Shown here: positions 1 to 5,790 of the stretch, in pieces | Position numbering within the stretch: the first letter of the stretch is position 1 | How the letters are laid out: each line of letters opens with the position of its first letter | Source of the DNA: DAORHV01 sp964458645 | GTDB taxonomy: Bacteria; Patescibacteriota; Gracilibacteria; Peribacterales; Peribacteraceae | DNA: 7,756 bases | Direction: 5' to 3' | Assembly (NCBI GenBank): GCA_964458645.1 | Contig: CAYWJU010000028.1 | Location: forward strand, 1 to 7,756 | Notes under the pieces: model-generated | The model's input: the letters and a program-made list of their open reading frames with translations, nothing else | Databases searched by the model: none | What the model was told of the DNA's origin: nothing | Position numbers and translations under genes: made by a program

Positions 1-305
1 CGGATCCGAAGATCTCGCAATCGATTGCCGTGTTCGACATCAACGATCTCGACAAGGGATTCGAGCTCCTCCCTATCGGCGAGTGGGCCGGTGTCAAGGA
101 CGGTGCCAAGCGCGTCGTGCAGCCGGAATACAACAAGGCGGGCGACGAGGTCTGGTTCTCGGTCTGGAGCGGCGCAGGCGAGGAATCGGCGATCGTCGTC
201 GTCGATGACAAGACGCGCAAGCTGAAGGCCGTGATCAAGGATCCGCAACTGATCACGCCGACCGGCAAGTTCAACGTCTACAACACGCAGAACGACGTCT
301 ACTAA
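1..305 (+). CDS. nirS: Cytochrome cd1 nitrite reductase, C-terminal end (5' partial)
   Basis: The reading frame is open from the left edge (first full codon at 3) and ends at TAA 303-305, giving about 100 residues. NirS is the periplasmic enzyme of denitrification that reduces nitrite to nitric oxide; it carries a heme c domain and a d1-heme beta-propeller. Only the last propeller strands are visible. The sequence contains SAIVVVDDKTRKLK, then VIKDPQLITPTGK, and ends FNVYNTQNDVY, which agrees closely with remembered NirS C-termini. The signal peptide, CXXCH heme site and catalytic histidines lie outside the window. The paralogue NirN shares the fold and is the main alternative, but the terminal TPTGKFNVYNT stretch favours NirS. 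The GTG at 30 is an internal codon, not the start. A strong terminator follows, so no other nir gene is co-transcribed downstream. The next gene, hemW, is convergent. Confidence 0.88.
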   Translation, partial: DPKISQSIAVFDINDLDKGFELLPIGEWAGVKDGAKRVVQPEYNKAGDEVWFSVWSGAGEESAIVVVDDKTRKLKAVIKDPQLITPTGKFNVYNTQNDVY

Positions 306-327
306 GCGAAACGAATACTTCCCCTCC

Positions 328-362
328 GGCCGGCACGCCCTCACGGGTGCCGGCCATTTTTT
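328..362 (+). terminator. Intrinsic terminator after nirS
   Basis: A perfect 9-bp GC-rich stem, GGCCGGCAC (328-336) with GTGCCGGCC (347-355), encloses a 10-base loop. One A and then six T (357-362) follow, which is a textbook rho-independent terminator for rightward transcription. The T tract runs into the last base of the convergent hemW gene. Read leftward, the same hairpin is followed by a purine-rich GGAGGGG stretch rather than U residues, so it should be a poor intrinsic terminator for the hemW operon. Confidence 0.9.
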
Positions 363-1564
363 CAAGTGGCGAGGAAGCGGCGCAGGAGCTCGTTTAGAAA
401 TCGCTGGCCGCGCAGGGTCGGCGCAATGCGCTGCGGCGTTCTTTCGATGAGGCCATCCGCTTCGGCGTGCCGCAACTCTCGCTCGATGCCGAAAAGCGGG
501 AGGGTCGTGCGCGCCTCGAACAGGCCGGGGTCAAAACCGTCGATCAGGCGCAGCGCGTTCATCATGAATTCGAACGGCAGGTCAGTTGCGTCGACATTCG
601 TCTCCTCATGCACGGGCTGCCCGGAAGCGACCTGCTTCAAGTACTGCGCCGGTTGCCTGAAGCGCATCTGGCGTAGCACGCGATCGTGCATCGTCAATTT
701 TCCATGGGCACCGGCACCGATACCAAGATAATCCCCGAAGCTCCAGTAATTCAGGTTGTGCTGGCAGCGGAAACCCGGTTGCGCGAATGCGGAGGTCTCG
801 TAGTGTTCGAAGCCGGCGTTCGCGAGTCTGGCCTCGATCGCCTCCTGCATGTCCGCGCACAGGTCGCTTTCAGGCAGCGCCGGGGGCGCAGCGGCAAAAG
901 GCGTATTGGGCTCCAGCGTGAGCTGATAGCACGACAGATGCCTGGGCCGATACGAGAGCGCAGTCTCCACGTCGGCCAGCGCCTCGGCCAGCGTCTGCTG
1001 CGGGAGCCCGTACATCAAATCCAGGTTGAAACGCTCAAAGTGACGCCCGGCGAGCGCGATCGCCTCCCTCGCCTCGCCAGCATCGTGAATGCGGCCAAGT
1101 GCACGGAGATGCGCAGGGTTGAAACTCTGGACTCCGAGTGACAGACGGTTGACGCCAGCCTCCCGGTAAGCGGCGAAGCGCCCGGCCTCGACGGTGCCAG
1201 GATTGGCCTCAAGCGTGATCTCGGCCTCGGGAATCAGCGTCACCCGCGTGCGTACGGCGGTGAGCAGTGCGTCCACCGCCTCGCCGGAAAGCAGGCTGGG
1301 CGTGCCGCCGCCGATGAAGATCGTTGTTACACGCCTTCCCCAGATCAAGGGCAGCGCTCCTTCGAGGTCGGCAATCAATGCCGCGATGTAATCGCCCTCG
1401 GGAATCGCGCCTTTCGCCTCGTGCGAGTTGAAGTCGCAGTAGGGGCACTTCTGTACACACCACGGGATGTGGATGTAGAGGGAAAGCGGTGGCTGCGAGC
1501 GGAATTCGAGCTTGCCGGCAGTTCGACGGCTGCCGGCGGGGGCAATCGGAATGATGCGGGCCAT
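362..1564 (-). CDS. hemW: Radical SAM heme chaperone HemW (HemN-like)
   Basis: A 400-residue protein of the HemN/HemW radical SAM family. The 4Fe-4S motif CVQKCPYC lies at residues 36-43 (Cys36, 40, 43) in the context YIHIPWC, and the SAM-binding GGGTP lies at 85-89. The stretch HNLNYWSFGDYLGIGAGAHG matches the HNXXYW signature of HemW. The cluster motif continues CDFNS, so it lacks the fourth cysteine (CXC) of true coproporphyrinogen dehydrogenase HemN. Proteins of this type bind heme and deliver it to respiratory enzymes; they are often misannotated as oxygen-independent coproporphyrinogen oxidase. The protein has about 22 more N-terminal residues than E. coli HemW. The ATG is 9 bases after the rdgB stop and has no Shine-Dalgarno sequence; the spacer contains CCTCC, so initiation probably depends on coupling to rdgB. 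It is the last gene of the leftward operon. The rdgB-hemW order is also known from E. coli (yggV-yggW). Confidence 0.93.
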   Translation of the reverse strand: MARIIPIAPAGSRRTAGKLEFRSQPPLSLYIHIPWCVQKCPYCDFNSHEAKGAIPEGDYIAALIADLEGALPLIWGRRVTTIFIGGGTPSLLSGEAVDALLTAVRTRVTLIPEAEITLEANPGTVEAGRFAAYREAGVNRLSLGVQSFNPAHLRALGRIHDAGEAREAIALAGRHFERFNLDLMYGLPQQTLAEALADVETALSYRPRHLSCYQLTLEPNTPFAAAPPALPESDLCADMQEAIEARLANAGFEHYETSAFAQPGFRCQHNLNYWSFGDYLGIGAGAHGKLTMHDRVLRQMRFRQPAQYLKQVASGQPVHEETNVDATDLPFEFMMNALRLIDGFDPGLFEARTTLPLFGIERELRHAEADGLIERTPQRIAPTLRGQRFLNELLRRFLAT

Positions 1565-1573
1565 CGCGGAGGA

Positions 1574-2155
1574 TCAGCGGCGCAGGCGGGCGAGCAGTGA
1601 TTGCAGCGCCTGCGCGCGATGGGAAACGCCGTTCTTGACGGCGGGATCGAGCTCCGCAGCCGTCTTGCCGAACTCCGGTACGAAGAACAGCGGGTCGTAG
1701 CCGAAGCCGCTGGCGCCGCGATGCTCGGTGATGATCTCGCCATGCCATTCGCCCTCGGCAATGAGGGGCTGCGGATCATCGGCGTGGCGGACGAAAACAA
1801 TCACGGAAACAAAATGCGCGGCACGCGAGTCATGGTTGGCGAGCGTCGCGAGCAGTTTTTCGTTGTTGCGTGTGTCCGACTTCGGTTCCCCTGCGTAGCG
1901 GGCCGACTGAACGCCGGGCGCACCGCCCAGCGCTGCGACACACAGGCCGGAATCGTCTGCAAGTGCCGGCATGCCAGAGAGGCGGGCGGCATGCCGCGCC
2001 TTCGCGAGCGCATTTTCGACGAACGTGACGTGCGGCTCATCCGCTTCCGGAATGTCGAGTTCCCCCTGCGGGACCAGCTCCCAGCCCAGCGGCGAGAGGA
2101 TCGCGTCAAGTTCCTTGAGTTTCTTGGCGTTGTTGGAGGCGAGGACGATCTTCAT
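1574..2155 (-). CDS. rdgB: dITP/XTP pyrophosphatase (Ham1/RdgB family)
   Basis: A 193-residue cytoplasmic nucleotide-pool cleaning enzyme that hydrolyses dITP, ITP and XTP to the monophosphate and pyrophosphate, keeping deaminated purines out of DNA and RNA. Family motifs appear in order: the N-terminal SNNAKKLKEL (substrate and phosphate binding), FVENALAKARHAA, the catalytic-region ADDSGLCV, GVQSARYAG, GFGYDPLFF (purine recognition) and KNGVSHRAQAL near the C-terminus. The length is typical. The frame stays open about 100 codons further upstream, but that part is arginine-rich shadow sequence inside rph. The family-conserved start MKIVLASNN fixes the ATG at 2155-2153. This ATG overlaps the rph stop as ATGA, which implies translational coupling; no clear separate Shine-Dalgarno is visible. 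hemW follows after 9 bases. Confidence 0.95.
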   Translation of the reverse strand: MKIVLASNNAKKLKELDAILSPLGWELVPQGELDIPEADEPHVTFVENALAKARHAARLSGMPALADDSGLCVAALGGAPGVQSARYAGEPKSDTRNNEKLLATLANHDSRAAHFVSVIVFVRHADDPQPLIAEGEWHGEIITEHRGASGFGYDPLFFVPEFGKTAAELDPAVKNGVSHRAQALQSLLARLRR

Positions 2156-2868
2156 TTCGCCAGTGCTGATTTTTGCGAATCGATGAGCTGGGCAATGCCG
2201 GCGCTGGCGAGGTCCGTCAACTGCTCGAGCTGGGCGCGCGTGAAGGGTTCGCCTTCGGCGGTGCCCTGCAATTCCACGATGCCGCCGGCGCCGGTCATGA
2301 TCACGTTCATGTCGGTGTCGCAGTCGGAATCCTCGGGGTAGTCGAGATCGAGTACGGGAAGCCCCTTGTAGATACCGACCGAGATCGCGGCGACATGGTC
2401 GCGAATCGGGTTCTCGGCCAGCTTGCCGGCGGCGACCAGCTTCTCGCAGGCATCCCACAGCGCCACCCAGGCGCCAGTGATCGAGGCGCAGCGGGTGCCG
2501 CCGTCAGCCTGCAGCACGTCGCAGTCGAGCGTGATCTGGCGCTCCCCGAGCGCCTTCAGGTCGATGATGGCGCGTAGCGAGCGGCCGATCAGGCGCTGGA
2601 TTTCCTGCGTGCGCCCGGTCTGCTTTCCCTTGGCCGCTTCACGCGCCGAGCGCGTGTGGGTGGAGCGCGGCAGCATGCCGTACTCGGCCGTGACCCAGCC
2701 CTGCCCCTTGCCGCGCAGGAAGGGCGGCACGCTTTCCTCGACACTGGCGGTGCACAGCACGTGTGTGTCACCCATGCGGATCAGCACCGAACCTTCAGCA
2801 TGGCGGGTGAAATTGCGTTCGATCGTGAGCGGGCGGAGTTGATCGGGCAGGCGTTGGCTGGGGCGCAT
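2152..2868 (-). CDS. rph: Ribonuclease PH
   Basis: A 238-residue phosphorolytic 3'-5' exoribonuclease that trims tRNA 3' ends and takes part in structured RNA turnover; it works as a hexamer of dimers. The whole family pattern is visible: an N-terminal RPSQRLPDQLRP, GWVTAEYGMLPRSTHTR (about 57-73), the phosphate-binding region with Arg86 and GGTR (123-126), QADGGTRCASITGAW, and the acidic active site DYPEDSDCDTDMNVIMT (Asp180 and Asp186, equivalent to the catalytic aspartates of the family). The gene is intact and of normal length, unlike the frameshifted rph of E. coli K-12. A Shine-Dalgarno-like AAGGA lies about 7 bases before the ATG, in the 14-base gap after the PP2C gene. The stop TGA overlaps the rdgB start in an ATGA tetranucleotide. 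Confidence 0.96.
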   Translation of the reverse strand: MRPSQRLPDQLRPLTIERNFTRHAEGSVLIRMGDTHVLCTASVEESVPPFLRGKGQGWVTAEYGMLPRSTHTRSAREAAKGKQTGRTQEIQRLIGRSLRAIIDLKALGERQITLDCDVLQADGGTRCASITGAWVALWDACEKLVAAGKLAENPIRDHVAAISVGIYKGLPVLDLDYPEDSDCDTDMNVIMTGAGGIVELQGTAEGEPFTRAQLEQLTDLASAGIAQLIDSQKSALAK

Positions 2869-2882
2869 GAAATATCCTTCGA

Positions 2883-3812
2883 TTACTGCGATTTCTTGTT
2901 GGGCGGCGTGTACTTGTCGATGGTCGCGCGAATTTCCTGGATCGCCTTCTCGATTTCGTCGTCGGAGAGGTCCATCTTGTAGGCAGGGTTGCGGCCGAAC
3001 TCGTCGAGCTTGGTCGTCACTTCGCCAAGCACCATCGTCTGCGTCGAGATCGAACTTTGCGGTGCTTCGACGTAGCTGTCTTCCCAGCGAGTGACGACGA
3101 CGGAGAGGTTGTCGCAGTACTGTCCGCCGCGCGCCTCGGCCTGGTTCATCAGCATCGGTACGGCCTGCATCAGGTTCGCCTGCTTGAGCGACAGCGCAAT
3201 CATGTCGGGTGGCAGCGAGCCCCAGAAACCGTCGGTGCTGAGCAGGATGACGTCGCCGGCTTCAAGCGGCGTCTTGCGCGAGAACTCGATCTCCGGTGCC
3301 TGATGTCCGCCGAGGCAGCTGTAGACCTTGTTGCGCTCGGGGTGGCTGGCGGCCTGCGCCTCCGTGATGACACCCTGGTCGATGAGCAGGCGTACGCGCG
3401 AATGGTCGCGTGTCTGGCCGATGGTGCGCCCGTCGCGCATCAGGTATAGGCGCGAATCGCCGCAGTGGGCCCAGTAGGCGATGTTGTCCTGGATGACGCA
3501 GGCGACGCAGGTCGTGCGCGGGGAATCGCGCAGGTCGTGGTCGGCCGCAAAATCGAGGATCGCATGGTGGGCATTGGTCATGCCGCGCTGCAGGAACAGG
3601 AAGGGGTCCTGCAGCATCGGCTTGGCGTCACGGTTGAAGGCGTCGGTCAGCGTCTGCGCGGCGATCTGCGAGGCGATCTCGCCGTAGTAGTGCCCGCCCA
3701 TGCCGTCCGCCACGACCATCAGGAGCGCATCGCGCGAATAGCAGTAGGCGATGCGGTCCTCGTTGTTCTTCCGCTTGCCCTGACGGCTTTCCTGATAGAT
3801 CGTGAATTTCAT
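2883..3812 (-). CDS. PP2C-family Ser/Thr protein phosphatase
   Basis: A 309-residue soluble PPM/PP2C metal-dependent phosphatase, predicted to remove phosphate from Ser/Thr residues. The metal-site motifs are present: NNED at 16-19 (Asp19), ADGMGGH at 35-41 (Asp36), CGDSRLYL at 117-124, TRDHS at 134-138, STDGFWGSL at 192-200 (Asp194) and CDNLSVVV at 233-240 (Asp234). All expected metal-binding aspartates are there, so the enzyme should be active. The usual GTT before the central strand reads RTT (99-101). The catalytic domain ends near residue 243. A polar tail of about 65 residues follows, with a Ser/Thr-rich segment (252-267) and an acidic, helix-prone stretch (281-300). No membrane segment or signal peptide is seen. 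The ATG overlaps the kinase stop as ATGA, so the two are translationally coupled and presumably act on the same targets or on each other. Confidence 0.94.
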   Translation of the reverse strand: MKFTIYQESRQGKRKNNEDRIAYCYSRDALLMVVADGMGGHYYGEIASQIAAQTLTDAFNRDAKPMLQDPFLFLQRGMTNAHHAILDFAADHDLRDSPRTTCVACVIQDNIAYWAHCGDSRLYLMRDGRTIGQTRDHSRVRLLIDQGVITEAQAASHPERNKVYSCLGGHQAPEIEFSRKTPLEAGDVILLSTDGFWGSLPPDMIALSLKQANLMQAVPMLMNQAEARGGQYCDNLSVVVTRWEDSYVEAPQSSISTQTMVLGEVTTKLDEFGRNPAYKMDLSDDEIEKAIQEIRATIDKYTPPNKKSQ

Positions 3813-4771
3813 GTCGTCTCGTTCTTCTTGAGTTTGCCGACGAGGGCGCCCAGCCAGGAGCGTGTTTCATCGATCTTGGGCTTGCGGGCGGGCTTGGCGG
3901 TTGGTGCTTCGGTGAGTGCCTTCTGCAGTGCGAACACGCTTTGCGGACGGTAGAGATGGTTGATGCAGAGGCACCAGTCGATCGTTTCCAGCAGCTGGTC
4001 GGAATATTTGCCTTCCCAGCGCACCATTGCCGGCACGAGCTGGTCCTTCTCCTTGCGCAGGTCGGCAGCTTGCGGTGCCGCCAGCGCGATGCAGGCGTAC
4101 ATCGAGGCGCCGATGCTGTAGATGTCGCTCCACGGGCCGAGGTTTTCCCGCTGATAGTGTTCCGGTGACGCGAAACCTGGGGTGTACATCGGCTTCAGCA
4201 TCGGCGTGTCGAGCGCCAGCGTCTGGCGGGCGGCGCCGAAATCGATCAGCATCGGCGTGCCGTCGCTGCGCAGGTAGATGTTCGACGGTTTGAGATCGAG
4301 ATGCAGCAACTTGTGGGTATGCACTTCGCGCAGGCCATTCAGCACGCGTGTAAACACGTTGCGTACGAAATTCTCGGAGACCGGCTTCTGCCGGCGCTGG
4401 ATGTATTCCTGCAAGGTCCAGCCTTCCTCGTAGTCCATGACCATGTAGACGGTCTCGTTGGCGCGGAAGAAGTTCAGCACGCGCACCACGTTGGGGTGCG
4501 AGAGCTTGGCGAGTGCCCGTCCTTCCTCGAAGAAGCACTTCATGCCGTAGCGGAAGGCGCCGGCATGCTCGGGGGCGATGTTCGGCGTGATTTCGCCTTC
4601 GCCGCGCAGGGCCAGGCTGTTGGGCAGGTATTCCTTGAGCGCGACGCGACGCCCTTCGCCGTCGACCGCAAGGTATACGATGGAAAATCCGCCGAGCGAA
4701 AGCTGTCGCTCGATGCGGTATTCGTCGATCTGGTACCCGGCGGGAAGGGCGTGGTTGGCTTGTTGCGCCAT
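3809..4771 (-). CDS. Hanks-type Ser/Thr protein kinase, soluble, non-RD
   Basis: A 320-residue protein that is mostly one eukaryotic-like kinase domain (about 18-285). Visible motifs are the ATP loop LSLGGFSIVY (24-33), VALKEYLP with Lys46, a C-helix Glu (Glu83 in EEGRALAKLSHPNVV), the catalytic loop HLDLKPSN (157-164; Asp159, Lys161, Asn164), DFG at 177-179 and SPE at 202-204 in GFASPEHY. The catalytic residues are intact. Two features are unusual: the glycine-rich loop has Ser for its first and third Gly, and the HRD arginine is Leu (HLD), making it a non-RD kinase. The C-terminus is a short Lys/Pro-rich tail with no transmembrane or PASTA segment, so it is probably cytoplasmic. It is the first gene of the leftward operon, overlapping the phosphatase by ATGA. 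No Shine-Dalgarno precedes the ATG, but no other start fits, since an in-frame TGA directly abuts it. Substrates are unknown. Confidence 0.93.
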   Translation of the reverse strand: MAQQANHALPAGYQIDEYRIERQLSLGGFSIVYLAVDGEGRRVALKEYLPNSLALRGEGEITPNIAPEHAGAFRYGMKCFFEEGRALAKLSHPNVVRVLNFFRANETVYMVMDYEEGWTLQEYIQRRQKPVSENFVRNVFTRVLNGLREVHTHKLLHLDLKPSNIYLRSDGTPMLIDFGAARQTLALDTPMLKPMYTPGFASPEHYQRENLGPWSDIYSIGASMYACIALAAPQAADLRKEKDQLVPAMVRWEGKYSDQLLETIDWCLCINHLYRPQSVFALQKALTEAPTAKPARKPKIDETRSWLGALVGKLKKNETT

Positions 4772-4789
4772 TCAGGTGAAGGCTATCAT
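4772..4789 (-). other. Mini-ORF abutting the kinase start
   Basis: ATG at 4789-4787 opens a five-codon frame (M-I-A-F-T) that ends in TGA at 4774-4772, directly followed by the kinase ATG at 4771. It is in the same frame as the kinase. Since the kinase has no Shine-Dalgarno, a terminating ribosome could in principle reinitiate here. The mini-ORF itself has no clear ribosome binding site, so this may be chance. Confidence 0.2.
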
Positions 4790-4803
4790 GTGGTTTTCAG
4801 GAC

Positions 4804-4832
4804 ATTTTCGGGGTTTGGCCTGAGACTGTAAA
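4804..4832 (-). promoter_or_regulatory. Candidate sigma70-type promoter for the kinase operon
   Basis: On the leftward strand a -35 box TTTACA (4832-4827, 5 of 6 matches to TTGACA) is separated by exactly 17 bases from a -10 box GAAAAT (4809-4804, 4 of 6 matches to TATAAT). Transcription would start near 4797, about 25 bases before the kinase ATG. I found no comparably good promoter for the rightward yicC operon in the same 137-base intergenic region (4772-4908). Confidence 0.4.
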
Positions 4833-4899
4833 GCTGCGTTCGCACACGGTCTTGCCCCGCATCAGATCCTGTACGCATCACTATCGTTTCTCTTTCGGC

Positions 4900-4904
4900 A
4901 GGAA
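4900..4904 (+). promoter_or_regulatory. Ribosome binding site fixing the yicC start
   Basis: AGGAA ends four bases before the ATG at 4909. This, together with the family-conserved N-terminus beginning at that ATG, selects it over the in-frame TTG at 4852, which would add 19 unconserved residues. Confidence 0.7.
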
Positions 4905-4908
4905 TTCC

Positions 4909-5754
4909 ATGATCCATAGCATGACCGGTTTCGCGTCGAAGACGCGCGACCTGCCCGGCGGCTCGCTGAGCCTGGAACTGAAGAGCGTCAATTCGCGCTT
5001 CCTCGACATCCATTTTCGCGTCTGCGACGAATTGCGCATGGCCGAGCCCGCCCTGCGCGAGGCGATCTCCGCCCGTGTCGGGCGCGGCAAGGTTGAATGC
5101 CGTGTCTATTACATGGCGGCGGCACGTGGCGCCCAGCAGTTGCAGCTCAACGACGACCTGCTGGTCCAGCTGGAAAGTGTCGGTCGCCGCGTTCGGCAGG
5201 TGCTGCCCGAGGCACGGCCGCTGGCGGTCGGCGAAGTCCTGCGCTGGCCCGGCATCTTCGGCGAGGAGGCCGTCGATCAGGAGGCGCTGGTCGCTGCTGC
5301 ACTGGATACGGCGCGCCAGGCGCTCGACGATTTTGCGGCGAGCCGAAGTCGCGAGGGCGAAAAACTGAAGCAGATCATCCTCGAGCGCGTGAGCCGCATG
5401 CGGGTGCTCGTCGACCAGGTGGCGCCATTCATCCCGGCGGCGCAGGCGGCGTTCCAGGACAAACTGAAGCAACGCCTGGTCGATGCCATCGGCAGCGCAG
5501 ACGACGAGCGCATCCGTCAGGAAGTGGTTGTCTTTGCCGCCCGCATCGATGTCGCCGAAGAACTGGCGCGCCTGGTCACGCACATGGATGAGGTCGAGCG
5601 CGTGCTGAAGCAGGGCGGCGCTGTCGGCAAGCGACTCGATTTCCTGATGCAGGAGCTGAATCGCGAAGCCAATACCCTCGGCTCGAAATCGGTTGTCAGC
5701 GAGGTCTCGCAGACGGCGATGGAACTGAAGCTCCTCATCGAACAGATGCGTTAG
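4909..5754 (+). CDS. yicC: YicC/YloC-family endoribonuclease, slightly C-terminally truncated
   Basis: 281 residues starting MIHSMTGFASK, the usual YicC start. The YicC N-terminal domain covers roughly residues 1-155, including SVNSRFLDIHFR and RGKVECRVYY. The C-terminal DUF1732 region contains RIDVAEELARLVTHMDE and RLDFLMQELNREANTLGSKS. The E. coli member is a stress-related ribonuclease reported to help degrade the sRNA RyhB. It is the first gene of a rightward operon with gmk 36 bases downstream. The odd point is the end: remembered family members close with LIEQMREQVQNIE, but here TAG (5752-5754) replaces the Glu codon right after LIEQMR. The next codons, in frame, read Q-V-L-N-L-E and then TAG. 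The gene has therefore lost seven conserved residues by one apparent GAG-to-TAG change, unless the stop is read through or is a sequencing error. Readthrough would give 288 residues, close to 287 in E. coli. Confidence 0.93.
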   Translation: MIHSMTGFASKTRDLPGGSLSLELKSVNSRFLDIHFRVCDELRMAEPALREAISARVGRGKVECRVYYMAAARGAQQLQLNDDLLVQLESVGRRVRQVLPEARPLAVGEVLRWPGIFGEEAVDQEALVAAALDTARQALDDFAASRSREGEKLKQIILERVSRMRVLVDQVAPFIPAAQAAFQDKLKQRLVDAIGSADDERIRQEVVVFAARIDVAEELARLVTHMDEVERVLKQGGAVGKRLDFLMQELNREANTLGSKSVVSEVSQTAMELKLLIEQMR

Positions 5755-5775
5755 CAGGTGCTGAATCTGGAATAG
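5755..5775 (+). other. Stranded remnant of the yicC 3' end after the in-frame TAG
   Basis: Six codons in the yicC frame (Q-V-L-N-L-E) followed by TAG at 5773-5775. They match the family's usual last residues (QVQNIE) and end directly before the gmk ribosome binding site, which is where an intact yicC would be expected to stop. Confidence 0.75.
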
Positions 5776-5782
5776 GCGGAGG
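5776..5782 (+). promoter_or_regulatory. Ribosome binding site for the gmk GTG start
   Basis: GCGGAGG, a good Shine-Dalgarno, lies 8 bases before GTG 5791. It supports GTG as the gmk start, since no in-frame ATG is found before the P-loop. Confidence 0.75.
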
Positions 5783-5790
5783 CATATCCC

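Noticed and set aside
1601..2341. Rightward open frame of 246 codons antisense to rdgB and rph
   Set aside because: It covers the strongly conserved rdgB and rph genes on the other strand and has no motif of its own.
2156..2458. A 101-residue N-terminal extension of RdgB
   Set aside because: It is arginine-rich shadow sequence inside rph; RdgB proteins begin at the conserved (M)KIVLASNN segment, and the ATGA overlap supports that start.
2883..4771. Type VI secretion-linked kinase/phosphatase pair (PpkA/PppA-like)
   Set aside because: No secretion genes are nearby, the kinase has no membrane segment, and both neighbours are housekeeping genes.
4835..4844. Short palindrome TGCGTTCGCA next to the candidate -35 box
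   Set aside because: Four-base arms are too short to distinguish an operator from chance in GC-rich DNA.
4852..4908. Upstream TTG start adding 19 residues to YicC
   Set aside because: The added residues do not resemble the family, and a good Shine-Dalgarno precedes the ATG at 4909 where the conserved MIHSMTGFA begins.
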